From Candidatus Magasanikbacteria bacterium CG_4_10_14_0_2_um_filter_41_10 (lineage in GTDB: Bacteria > Patescibacteriota > Patescibacteriia > Magasanikbacterales > UBA922): a stretch of 11,323 nucleotides of DNA. The position numbers and the translations under genes were made by a program. The stretch spans positions 1 through 11,323 of the forward strand of contig PFPJ01000014.1 of the NCBI GenBank assembly GCA_002792995.1. The letters are read 5' to 3'. The notes beneath the pieces were generated by a model. That model worked only from the letters and a program-made list of their open reading frames with translations. It searched no databases and had not been told where the DNA came from. Below are positions 6,027 through 11,323 of the stretch, in pieces (the first letter of the stretch is position 1; the number at the start of each line of letters is the position of its first letter).

Positions 6027-6078
6027 GTGTTTGCCCGTCCGTGTTCACCGAACGCAAAGGTTGGCAAACACGGACGGG
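6027..6078. repeat. Hairpin with two mutually exclusive stems
   Basis: CCCGTCCGTGTT (6034-6045) pairs perfectly with 6067-6078 (12 bp). Alternatively GTGTTTGCC (6027-6035) pairs perfectly with 6063-6071 (9 bp). Both use the same right arm, so only one can form at a time. A third short option pairs GGGTGG (6076-6081) with CCACCC (6100-6105). On the minus strand the structure follows the stop of the small gene at 6121 by about 42 bases and precedes the terminator at 5983-6011. Confidence 0.7.
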
Positions 6079-6120
6079 TGGCGCAGAGAAAAAAACATAC
6101 CACCCTGAGTATTTTTTGCC

Positions 6121-6405
6121 CTACTCCGCCATGAAATCGAGCCAGTGAGCGCAGTAGTGCCCCACCGATTCGCCATCGATTTTGTCGGGCATGGGCTCCT
6201 CCCCCGCCACGCCAAAATCCTTCTTTGCCTGCTTGCCCCTCAGCAAGCAGTCTTCGACAGGCCCCTTCTCGTGGTTTCCGTAGAAGCAGAAGAAGCACGT
6301 ACGAGGTGTAGTGATGCGATCACTGCCTAGCACATGTGAGCCTATGAACTGATTACCACGAAGTTCATCAGGCGCACCCGACCGCCGCCTATCAAAGAGT
6401 TTCAC
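6121..6405 (-). CDS. Small Cys/His-containing protein of unknown function (GC-rich island)
   Basis: 94 residues from the GTG at 6405, chosen because GGAGGGA lies seven bases upstream; the frame stays open to 6609, but that part is AT-rich, contains a terminator and does not look coding. The N-terminus is basic (KLFDRRRSG). Cys37-x2-Cys40, His45, Cys53, His83, Cys85 and His87 could form a zinc site. The rest is charged, with KKDFGVAGEEPMPDKIDG before the HYCAHWLDF tail. No membrane segment or signal peptide is visible, and I do not recognise the family. The coding part is clearly more GC-rich than its neighbours, like the gene at 1800-2111, which has the same strand, strong ribosome binding site, small size and downstream 12-bp GC stem. 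Its transcription may depend on read-through of the terminator at 6457-6487. Confidence 0.58.
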   Translation of the reverse strand: MKLFDRRRSGAPDELRGNQFIGSHVLGSDRITTPRTCFFCFYGNHEKGPVEDCLLRGKQAKKDFGVAGEEPMPDKIDGESVGHYCAHWLDFMAE

Positions 6406-6412
6406 GAGTTCG

Positions 6413-6419
6413 TCCCTCC
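6413..6419 (-). promoter_or_regulatory. Strong Shine-Dalgarno for the GTG start at 6405
   Basis: GGAGGGA on the minus strand, seven bases upstream of GTG. It decides the start of the small Cys/His protein and matches the equally strong site of the gene at 1800-2111. Confidence 0.7.
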
Positions 6420-6433
6420 AGTTGAGACAAATA

Positions 6434-6453
6434 GGTGTAAAAAATTTCACACC
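6434..6453 (-). repeat. 20-bp imperfect palindrome between terminator and small gene
   Basis: On the minus strand GGTGTGAAA (from 6453) pairs with TTTTACACC (ending 6434), with one G-T pair and a two-base loop. Its ACACC arm could instead pair with GGTGT of the terminator at 6457-6487, so it may act as an operator or as a competing structure in attenuation. Both roles are inference. Confidence 0.45.
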
Positions 6454-6456
6454 CTG

Positions 6457-6487
6457 AAAAAGAAAAAAGAAAACACCCAATGGTGTT
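6457..6487 (-). terminator. Intrinsic terminator upstream of the small Cys/His gene
   Basis: On the minus strand AACACC (6487-6482), loop ATTG, GGTGTT (6477-6472), then a long T-rich tract broken by two C's down to 6457. It lies between the promoter at 6600-6628 and the gene starting at 6405. Confidence 0.72.
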
Positions 6488-6593
6488 CCTGTAAAGACAA
6501 ATTGTGTTTGAGAATACTCATGATTTCGCACAGGCACACTATGTGCTGCAAGATTTTTCCTTTTGCAGGAGATGAAAACATGAGTTTTAAAGA
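6457..6593 (-). ncRNA. Candidate small RNA or attenuated leader
   Basis: A promoter at 6600-6628 and a terminator at 6457-6487 bracket about 137 nt with no convincing coding sequence. The transcript can fold as an outer 12-position stem (6585-6574 with 6527-6516, one mismatch) enclosing a CTGCAA/TTGCAG hairpin (6568-6563/6551-6546) with an 11-base A-rich loop containing GGA, and a short CACA/TGTG hairpin (6545-6542/6538-6535). It could be a free small RNA or a regulated leader for the gene at 6121-6405. A 44-codon frame (6581 to 6447) also runs through it without a ribosome binding site, so a small peptide gene is an alternative. It does not match the layouts I know for 6S, SRP, tmRNA or RNase P RNA. 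Confidence 0.42.
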
Positions 6594-6599
6594 TAGTGA

Positions 6600-6628
6600 A
6601 TCCTAACACAGCAAAGCCATCATGTCAA
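6600..6628 (-). promoter_or_regulatory. Sigma70-type promoter downstream of the NUDIX-fold gene
   Basis: On the minus strand: -35 TTGACA (6623-6628), 17-bp spacer, -10 TAGGAT (6600-6605). It begins seven bases after the stop of the gene at 6635-7282 and faces away from it, so it defines a new transcription unit starting near 6593. Confidence 0.72.
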
Positions 6629-6634
6629 GTGTTA

Positions 6635-7282
6635 TTATAATGATTGAACAAATTCATCAATTTTTTTGCTATATTTAGACAAAAAATATGAAAGGTCTTC
6701 CGTAAAGTGATCCTTCTGGCTTTCAAATTTTTCTTCTAACAGATTTTTTTTAAGATATAACATTCCAGCTGCTTCCCTTTCAGAAGGCTTCACAGAACCT
6801 GCAAAGACTCCAAGATAAAAATAATATGTATTCGCTATTGCACGTTCTGTTTCATCAAACATCTTCTTCGAATTATATGTTTTTGAATCTACAAAATAGA
6901 CAAAAGCGGCGTCTCGTATATGACCTTTCAAAAGTGTATACGTCTTTTCAAATTCATCTTTTGAATCTAATACAAAAGACGGAACAGACAATTCCTGAAG
7001 GGTCTCAGCAAGCACGGTATAATTTGAACTATCACCAAATCTAATATGTCCACCAAGTGTTTTGTCAAACATTCCGGCATTGTGTGCTTTGCTTCGGGAA
7101 CGCTTCTGGAGCATGATCTCACCGTCCGGCGTAAACAAAAGAACCTGCACAACAGCAACAGAACGAGTTGGTTTCTCCCCTGCTTTTGCAAGAGCTATTT
7201 GTTCTTCATAAAATTCATCCCGATCCATTGGAACAGGCTGTGAGAGATCCTTGAGTTGATAGGTAGTAACTATTTCTGACAT
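6635..7282 (-). CDS. NUDIX-fold protein with a degenerate Nudix box
   Basis: 215 residues from ATG 7282, set by an extended -10 box whose last base is nine bases upstream. Residues 41-60 (SVAVVQVLLFTPDGEIMLQK) and 61-78 (RSRSKAHNAGMFDKTLGG) follow the NUDIX fold as in IPP-isomerase or YfcD-like proteins. The box at 78-100 deviates: Asp84 replaces Glu, Ala92 replaces Arg, Gln96-Glu97 replaces Glu-Glu and Ser99 replaces Gly, while Gly78, Glu93 and Glu97 remain. Metal binding may be retained but altered, so enzyme activity is open. The N-terminus (VPMDRDEFYEEQIALAKAGE) resembles the short pre-domain of YfcD-like relatives. The C-terminal third is helical and charged. The gene is monocistronic as far as visible and diverges from the SemiSWEET operon. 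Confidence 0.72.
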   Translation of the reverse strand: MSEIVTTYQLKDLSQPVPMDRDEFYEEQIALAKAGEKPTRSVAVVQVLLFTPDGEIMLQKRSRSKAHNAGMFDKTLGGHIRFGDSSNYTVLAETLQELSVPSFVLDSKDEFEKTYTLLKGHIRDAAFVYFVDSKTYNSKKMFDETERAIANTYYFYLGVFAGSVKPSEREAAGMLYLKKNLLEEKFESQKDHFTEDLSYFLSKYSKKIDEFVQSL

Positions 7283-7290
7283 ACGAAAAT

Positions 7291-7323
7291 ATCCTAGCAT
7301 AGCTATGCAAAAATTGCTATACT
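7291..7323. promoter_or_regulatory. Divergent extended -10 promoters flanking a 12-bp palindrome
   Basis: Minus strand: TGC-TAGGAT (7299-7291), an extended -10 whose start point lies about two bases before the ATG at 7282, so that gene is probably leaderless. Plus strand: TGC-TATACT (7315-7323), an extended -10 giving a leader of about 35 nt for the gene at 7365. Neither has a good -35. Between the two -10 boxes is the perfect palindrome GCATAGCTATGC (7297-7308), which overlaps the spacers of both promoters and could be a repressor site. Confidence 0.6.
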
Positions 7324-7364
7324 TCTTACATGTTATCTTCTGCATTCACATTTTGAAATTACGT

Positions 7365-7718
7365 ATGTCCGACCCAATTCATCATATAGACAAACGAAAA
7401 CGCGTCAATGCAAAAGCTGCGCTCAAAAAAAAATATCAACCATATCCACACCCAAAAACATTTGTCTCCATGATGGATCATGCTGTCTATGGCGTCAGTA
7501 TTCTCGCCCCTATCGCAGGCAGTACACAAGCAATAAAAATATGGGTAGAACAAACAGCGGCAGGCGTATCACTGACGATGTTTGGATTTAGTATTATTGC
7601 AAATATTTTTTTACTTACATACGGTGTCATTCACAGAGCAGTCCCAATTGTCATTATGTATAGCCTCTGGTTTGCTGTGAATACGTCCATCGTTGCTGGT
7701 ATTCTTATATATGGATAA
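7365..7718 (+). CDS. SemiSWEET/PQ-loop family membrane protein
   Basis: 117 residues from ATG 7365; the frame runs further upstream, but that part holds the promoter. After a basic N-terminal extension (1-32) come three helices at about 39-60, 68-90 and 93-115. The pattern IAPIAGSTQAIKIW, then GVSLTMFGFSIIAN and LLTYGVIHRAVPIVI matches the three-helix unit of SemiSWEET/MtN3 proteins: a motif before the end of helix 1 (here Thr54-Gln55 in place of Pro-Gln), GVS at the start of the next helix, and an Asn late in it. Bacterial SemiSWEETs dimerise to move small sugars; the substrate here is unknown. The basic tail of about 30 residues is longer than in typical SemiSWEETs. The next gene overlaps by eight bases, suggesting translational coupling. 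Confidence 0.78.
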   Translation: MSDPIHHIDKRKRVNAKAALKKKYQPYPHPKTFVSMMDHAVYGVSILAPIAGSTQAIKIWVEQTAAGVSLTMFGFSIIANIFLLTYGVIHRAVPIVIMYSLWFAVNTSIVAGILIYG

Positions 7719-8547
7719 TCCTTTTGTCATCTTCAGTCTTGAAATACTCCGTGTTACAGGTATCCAACTTCTCAGTGTATTTGGTATTTTTTTCTTTTTG
7801 GGATTTCTCCTCTCATTGTTTGAATCATGGACAAACCACAACTATCTCCAAACGTTTGGATGGAAAGGAATTTTGTGGACGGCATGGCTTGGGACACCGT
7901 TTCATGAACTTGGTCACTATATTTTTGCAAAACTCTTCCGCCACAATGTCGAAGAAGTGGCTCTCTTCGAACCAAATGCAGAAACAGGTGGTCTAGGTCA
8001 CGTAGAACATAGTTATAAAAAATCTAGTATATATCAAACACTTGGAAATTTTTTTATTGGGGCGGCACCGATGCTGTTTGGTGTAGGTATATTGACCCTC
8101 CTTGTCTATTTCATCCTGCCAAACGGCAAAGATATTCTCAATGTATTGCTCGATTCTCGTCACTCACTTGTGTCTCTGCTTCAAACGGTACCTCAGGTAT
8201 TTCTCATGATTTTTTCAAAAATAAATATGTCATCTTGGTACTTTTGGCTCTTTTTGTATATCTCGTTTGCTATCAGTGCACATATCGCACCGAGTTCATA
8301 TGATAGAAAAGGCATGTGGTCTGGCTTTCTATGGATAGTCATTGTCATGCTGTTGGTCAATATTACAGCGATTCTTCTGAGACAAGACATTACCTCGTAT
8401 GTCCTCCGCTCAGCTGGTTATCTCAATATTTTCACAGCGATCACTCTCTATGCGCTTCTCATGAGTATAATCCACTATCTTTTTACCCTCTTTATCTTTG
8501 CCCCTATTCGCATGATAAAATATAAATACAATCATCCTCTCAGATAA
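7711..8547 (+). CDS. Membrane-embedded putative zinc metalloprotease (HELGH motif)
   Basis: 278 residues from ATG 7711, inside the end of the SemiSWEET gene; a TTG six codons upstream is less likely. About six or seven hydrophobic segments are visible. HELGH (65-69) lies at the start of a membrane helix (TPFHELGHYIFAKLF), as in site-2-protease-like M50 enzymes that cleave within or near the membrane. Downstream are FEPNAETGGLGHVEHSY (87-102), GNFFIGAAP (112-120) and SAHIAPSSYDRKG (189-201). The classical M50 motif NxxPxxxLDG is absent; GAAP may correspond to its first part and Asp198 or His191 may supply the third zinc ligand. I recall similar uncharacterised proteins in Firmicutes with the same motif order, but could not check. 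No PDZ domain or soluble domain is seen. Substrate unknown. Confidence 0.65.
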   Translation: MDNPFVIFSLEILRVTGIQLLSVFGIFFFLGFLLSLFESWTNHNYLQTFGWKGILWTAWLGTPFHELGHYIFAKLFRHNVEEVALFEPNAETGGLGHVEHSYKKSSIYQTLGNFFIGAAPMLFGVGILTLLVYFILPNGKDILNVLLDSRHSLVSLLQTVPQVFLMIFSKINMSSWYFWLFLYISFAISAHIAPSSYDRKGMWSGFLWIVIVMLLVNITAILLRQDITSYVLRSAGYLNIFTAITLYALLMSIIHYLFTLFIFAPIRMIKYKYNHPLR

Positions 8548-8556
8548 ATAATATCT

Positions 8557-9600
8557 ATGCTTGCAGAAAAAATAAAAAATATCCAAGCGCTGTTACGTAC
8601 ACAGCACATTGACACACTATTCATTGGCAATATGGATCATCAAACTCATGATGATCTTTTGTATTATCTGTTGCAAACACATCTCGAACTAGGCATCATG
8701 ACTATCCCACAAAAAGGGATACCAACACTGTATGCAATTCCTTTTGAGCAAGAAGAACTTCAACGTATGTATACAGATATTCGTGTTCTTCCACTACAGG
8801 AACGCATCTCAACACTTATCAAAAAACTTCCCAAAAAACGTATTGGATATCGCCCATCATCACTTCCAAGCATGTACAAAAAATCAGGAATGATTGCATT
8901 GAAAGATGAAGAATCTATCATGGCAAAAAAACTGCCAAAAGAAAGACAACTTCTCAAAAAGGCAGCACAGATTACAGACATCATTTTTGCTGATGTTGTG
9001 AAGCAGTGGGCATCTTTTCAAACAGAACAAGATGTTGCTACCTATATCATTCTCAAAACAATAGAGTACGGTGCAGAACCATCATTTTCACCGATTGTGG
9101 CGAGTGGCACACGTGCCGCAAATCCGCATCACACGCCAGAAGCAAAAAAATTGGTACGAGGGTTTTGTGTGATAGATATGGGAGTGAGATATCGTGGGTA
9201 TTGTTCTGATATGACACGTACAATCTACATAGGAGCACCCACAAAAAAAGAATCTGAGGTCTACAATCATCTCAGAAAAGTACAGCAAAAAGCTATTGCA
9301 TCCTGCACTATACAGACCACTATTTCAGATATTGCAACACAATGTCGTACAGACCTTGTAGAAAAACTAAACGCCTACTTTGTTCATTCACTTGGACATG
9401 GACTGGGCACACAGGTACACGAATGGCCAAGAATTTCTACAAACGTACAGGCACGGCTGGAAGAACACATGTATATCACGATTGAGCCAGGTATCTATAT
9501 CCCAGGCAAACTGGGAATCCGAATCGAAGATGATGTTTTGATCACAAAAAAAGGTCCACTCGTCTATACAACGACCTCTAAAGAATTGATTTTGGTATAA
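8557..9600 (+). CDS. M24-family Xaa-Pro aminopeptidase/dipeptidase
   Basis: 347 residues, the usual size for bacterial PepQ/PepP-like enzymes. An N-terminal creatinase-like domain (1-120) is followed by the pita-bread catalytic domain. The five metal ligands are all present: Asp207 (VIDMGVRYRGY), Asp218 (CSDMTRT), His281 (HSLGHGLG), Glu310 (TIEPGIY) and Glu324 (RIEDDVL). SPIVASGTRAANPHHTP (178-194) carries the His near the substrate pocket, and VHEWP (287-291) the second pocket His. The enzyme removes an N-terminal residue preceding proline or cleaves Xaa-Pro dipeptides in the cytoplasm, with two Mn2+ or Co2+. It starts nine bases after the metalloprotease gene and is the last gene before the terminator at 9606. 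PepP versus PepQ cannot be decided from sequence alone. Confidence 0.92.
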   Translation: MLAEKIKNIQALLRTQHIDTLFIGNMDHQTHDDLLYYLLQTHLELGIMTIPQKGIPTLYAIPFEQEELQRMYTDIRVLPLQERISTLIKKLPKKRIGYRPSSLPSMYKKSGMIALKDEESIMAKKLPKERQLLKKAAQITDIIFADVVKQWASFQTEQDVATYIILKTIEYGAEPSFSPIVASGTRAANPHHTPEAKKLVRGFCVIDMGVRYRGYCSDMTRTIYIGAPTKKESEVYNHLRKVQQKAIASCTIQTTISDIATQCRTDLVEKLNAYFVHSLGHGLGTQVHEWPRISTNVQARLEEHMYITIEPGIYIPGKLGIRIEDDVLITKKGPLVYTTTSKELILV

Positions 9601-9605
9601 ATATC

Positions 9606-9640
9606 AAAAAAACACTCCAGTATATCTGAAGTGTTTTTTT
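9606..9640. terminator. Bidirectional intrinsic terminator between convergent operons
   Basis: A 15-bp inverted repeat (9606-9620 with 9626-9640) with one mismatch and loop TATAT; the core CACT.CAG/CTG.AGTG is flanked by A7 and T7. It begins six bases after the peptidase stop and lies eight bases beyond the stop of the convergent gene at 9649, so it serves both. Confidence 0.92.
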
Positions 9641-9648
9641 TATGTTCT

Positions 9649-10503
9649 TTATTGTTTGAGAACCAATGTCTGAAGCATGGCTTGAAAATCTCCTCGAATT
9701 TCTATATTCGCCTCGTCCATATACCAGCCAGTCCCAAGCAATATATATCCGTCATATGCAACAGCAATGGCATCAGCAGATCCGAGACCTTCCCACGTAT
9801 AACTATACCCCGTACGTCCATCTATTTGCGTCTCAGTCAATTCTGTGTCTTCTGCAACATTCGTCATGTTCTTATTTTCTGTAAGCCAGTCAACAAGCGA
9901 AAGATTATTTGGATTTGCATACAACATGAAGGATATATTTGGTCCACCTTCGAGACTATCCGCATAGAGATCGATATCCGAAGCTCTCATGAGGACAATT
10001 TGTTCTTTGTAGGTTTCATCAATATCGGTATTAACACTCATGACCTTGTATCGTGTTGGATAGATAAACGAATAATCATACTTGGCACTCGTATACTTTT
10101 TTGTCGTGGCATCAGCAATAGCATTCATTTTTTCTTCTTCAGCCTGTTGCTTTGCTGTATCTATCCCCTGCTCTATCTCGCCTATTTTTCCAGTCAATTT
10201 ATTTTCGAGTGTACTCAACTTTGACACCACGGAATCTGTTTGTTTTTTTTGATACGCATATACACCGACCACTGCAATGAACAAGATAATAATAAAAAAT
10301 AACAATGGGGAATTACTTCCATGTTTTTTTTGTGAAGATTTGTTCGCATTTGAAGACAAAAAAACTCTCTCAGGTGGAGAAGGTGGTGTTTCCTTTCTTT
10401 CGATAGGCGCAATGACTTCATCAACGAGAATTTTTTTCTTTCGTACTATTTTCTTTGGCATTTCTTCAGAAGAAGATGTCACTTTTCTTTTTTTTGGAGG
10501 CAT
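9649..10503 (-). CDS. Bitopic membrane protein with coiled coil and extracytoplasmic domain, function unknown
   Basis: 284 residues. A long basic, Ser/Pro-rich cytoplasmic tail (1-64, beginning MPPKKRKV) precedes one membrane helix at about 66-84 (PLLFFIIILFIAVVGVYAY). Residues 90-128 form a probable coiled coil (VVSKLSTLENKLTGKIGEIE and following, Glu/Lys-rich). A globular extracytoplasmic domain (about 138-284) begins with YDYSFIYPTRYKV and ends LVLKQ, with alternating strands and aromatic residues. The opening of this domain resembles the start of PsbP-like folds, where a strand with F.YP is common, but I would not assign it. No catalytic motif is seen. The orientation is N-in, C-out by the positive-inside rule. 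It has its own promoter (10536-10564) and shares a bidirectional terminator with the convergent peptidase operon. Confidence 0.75.
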   Translation of the reverse strand: MPPKKRKVTSSSEEMPKKIVRKKKILVDEVIAPIERKETPPSPPERVFLSSNANKSSQKKHGSNSPLLFFIIILFIAVVGVYAYQKKQTDSVVSKLSTLENKLTGKIGEIEQGIDTAKQQAEEEKMNAIADATTKKYTSAKYDYSFIYPTRYKVMSVNTDIDETYKEQIVLMRASDIDLYADSLEGGPNISFMLYANPNNLSLVDWLTENKNMTNVAEDTELTETQIDGRTGYSYTWEGLGSADAIAVAYDGYILLGTGWYMDEANIEIRGDFQAMLQTLVLKQ

Positions 10504-10535
10504 AGAAGAAGATCAAAAATGAACAACGTATTGAA

Positions 10536-10564
10536 AGTATACACTCAACGTCGAAACTGTTCAA
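10536..10564 (-). promoter_or_regulatory. Promoter of the gene at 9649-10503
   Basis: On the minus strand: -35 TTGAAC (10559-10564), 17-bp spacer, -10 TATACT (10536-10541), predicting a start near 10529 and a leader of about 26 nt. The -35 lies inside the last codons of the preceding gene, so the surface protein can be expressed separately from pyrD. Confidence 0.65.
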
Positions 10565-10850
10565 CCATTGCAGTGATTCTTGCTGTTTCACCTTCGACAA
10601 CAGGACCATCATATTCTCCTGCATGTGCAGAAACACTTTTGTATACAGGCGCTTTTTGATCGAGATGAAGATTGATTTGAAATCCATCATCAAGCATATC
10701 GATATATGCATGAAATCGTGGATATGGCACTCCCCGAAGAAGTCGCGTGTAACTTCGTTGTCCTTGTCGATTTACCATTTCTCCATAGCCACATCGTTGC
10801 ATGATCATGCGAGGATGTTGTGAGTATGTTCCGGTACATTGTATTTTCAT
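10545..10850 (-). CDS. Conserved-looking small protein coupled to pyrD, function unknown
   Basis: 101 residues. Its ATG overlaps the pyrD stop as ATGA (10847-10850), a classic sign of translational coupling. The sequence is soluble, basic in the first half (PRMIMQRCGYGEMVNRQGQR) and carries a motif-like stretch NLHLDQKAPVY (60-70) followed by AHAGEYDGPVVEGETARI (75-92). I recall small proteins with HLDQK...SGEYDG in many CPR genomes, without known function; this is memory, not a search. No zinc motif, signal peptide or helix-turn-helix is visible. Two Cys (5 and 20) are present. The link to pyrimidine synthesis is by position only. Confidence 0.8.
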   Translation of the reverse strand: MKIQCTGTYSQHPRMIMQRCGYGEMVNRQGQRSYTRLLRGVPYPRFHAYIDMLDDGFQINLHLDQKAPVYKSVSAHAGEYDGPVVEGETARITAMVEQFRR

Positions 10851-11323
10851 AGTACATCTTTTCCTATAGCTTCAGAAATATGAGTAAACCCATTTTTTTT
10901 GAGTAGTTTTATAAGATCACGATTGATCTCACTGATAAGCTGTGGCCCTTCATAGATCATACCAGTAATAAGTTGCAGAAGTGTAGCCCCTTTTCGTATT
11001 TTTTGATACGCGTCAGCTCCAGAAAAAATTCCTCCGCATCCAATAATAATTTTTTCTTTCCCTACTTTTTTGTAGATATAGGCAATCATATCATCGGACG
11101 CATGTTCAACCGCCTTGCCACTGAGTCCTCCTTTTTCACCGTGTTCTTTTTTCAAATTTGTACAAATAAACCCATCGATACTATATGTGTTACTCAATTC
11201 GATAATCTGATCCAAGTGTTCATGCGTAAGATCTGCGGCAAGTTTCAAAAACGTTGATTTTGTAATATGCAACGCATGATACGCCTTCAAAAGTTTTTCC
11301 AACCGAACAGGATCAGAAAAAGG
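10847..11323 (-). CDS. pyrD: Dihydroorotate dehydrogenase (class 2), C-terminal part
   Basis: The frame is open to the window edge, so the 5' part is missing and the last 158 residues are seen. The enzyme oxidises dihydroorotate to orotate in pyrimidine synthesis; class 2 members pass electrons to quinone at the membrane. Diagnostic stretches: FLKLAADLT (the Lys near FMN/orotate), DGFICTN (the conserved Asn), GGLSGKAV, IIIGCGGIFSGADAYQKIRKGATLLQL (FMN phosphate-binding strands) and ITGMIYEGPQLISEINRDL, ending GFTHISEAIGKDVL. GGLSGK followed by this GGIFSG.DAY.KI..GA pattern fits class 2 rather than class 1B. The likely catalytic Ser lies outside the window. The 101-residue gene overlaps its stop codon. 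Confidence 0.92.
   Translation of the reverse strand, partial: PFSDPVRLEKLLKAYHALHITKSTFLKLAADLTHEHLDQIIELSNTYSIDGFICTNLKKEHGEKGGLSGKAVEHASDDMIAYIYKKVGKEKIIIGCGGIFSGADAYQKIRKGATLLQLITGMIYEGPQLISEINRDLIKLLKKNGFTHISEAIGKDVL

Noticed and set aside
6027..6078. Integron attC site as cassette border
   Set aside because: I looked for paired RYYYAAC and GTTRRRY core sites around both GC-rich islands and found none that fit; no integrase gene is in the window.
6447..6581. 44-codon frame inside the candidate small RNA
   Set aside because: No ribosome binding site, and its 3' end reads through the terminator's T tract as a run of Phe. Kept only as an alternative.
6457..6593. Identity as 6S, SRP, tmRNA or RNase P RNA
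   Set aside because: The size and three-stem arrangement do not fit: no central bubble flanked by long stems, no SRP tetraloop motif, no tRNA-like ends.
6406..6609. N-terminal extension of the Cys/His protein up to an ATG at 6609
   Set aside because: The added part is AT-rich, translates into a non-protein-like sequence, and includes the intrinsic terminator and the promoter's transcription start. The GTG at 6405 with its Shine-Dalgarno explains the start better.
9649..10503. MPPKKRKV at the N-terminus as a nuclear localisation signal
   Set aside because: It resembles the SV40 signal, but a basic cytoplasmic tail before a membrane helix is ordinary in bacteria and there is no evidence of a eukaryotic target.
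1..11323. CRISPR array, tRNA or rRNA genes, transposase, toxin-antitoxin pair or known defence genes
   Set aside because: I saw no spaced direct repeats, no T-arm-like GTTCRANYC in a cloverleaf context, and no protein with the motifs of those systems.

Overview
The window looks like a chromosomal segment of a Candidate Phyla Radiation (Patescibacteria, probably Parcubacteria-type) bacterium. This is an inference. It rests on the AT-rich base composition, tight gene packing, near-absence of Shine-Dalgarno sequences in front of most genes, two apparently leaderless starts, a MurG with a deviant first glycine-rich loop, and several small families that I associate with these genomes. I see no CRISPR array, tRNA, rRNA, transposase or phage gene.

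Layout. (1) 3-1699, plus strand: the 3' part of an Nramp-like metal transporter, followed two bases later by an HD-domain phosphohydrolase of the YfbR/HDDC2 type. (2) 1700-2175: two hairpins and a small, isolated, GC-rich minus-strand gene with a textbook GGAGG ribosome binding site. (3) 2176-5516, minus strand: a complete cell-wall/division operon with a recognisable promoter (5488-5516) and terminator (2176-2227). Its order is a three-helix membrane protein, ftsW, a NUDIX hydrolase, murG and a small charged protein with nine consecutive Asp. (4) 5510-6011, plus strand: a single-gene unit for ribosomal protein bL27 (rpmA). It has a perfect TTGACA-17-TATAAT promoter, a structured leader of about 144 nt and a bidirectional terminator. 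Its -35 box overlaps the -35 box of the divergent ftsW-murG operon.

(5) 6027-6628, minus strand: a second small GC-rich gene with a strong ribosome binding site and possible zinc ligands, flanked by a self-competing hairpin. Upstream of it lies a promoter, a foldable stretch and a terminator that together look like a small RNA or an attenuated leader. (6) 6635-7282, minus strand: a NUDIX-fold protein with a degenerate Nudix box, divergent from the next unit through a shared regulatory region containing a 12-bp palindrome. (7) 7365-9640, plus strand: a SemiSWEET-like PQ-loop protein, a membrane-embedded HELGH putative metalloprotease and an M24 Xaa-Pro peptidase, closed by a bidirectional terminator. 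(8) 9649-11323, minus strand: the 3' part of a class 2 dihydroorotate dehydrogenase (pyrD) overlapping by ATGA with a conserved-looking 101-residue protein, then a bitopic surface protein with its own promoter.

Most of the window is housekeeping. The parts least explained by known families are the two GC-rich single-gene islands (1747-2120 and 6027-6419), the candidate small RNA/attenuator at 6457-6593, the rpmA leader, and the HELGH membrane protein. I did not find a clear new multi-gene defence or mobile system.
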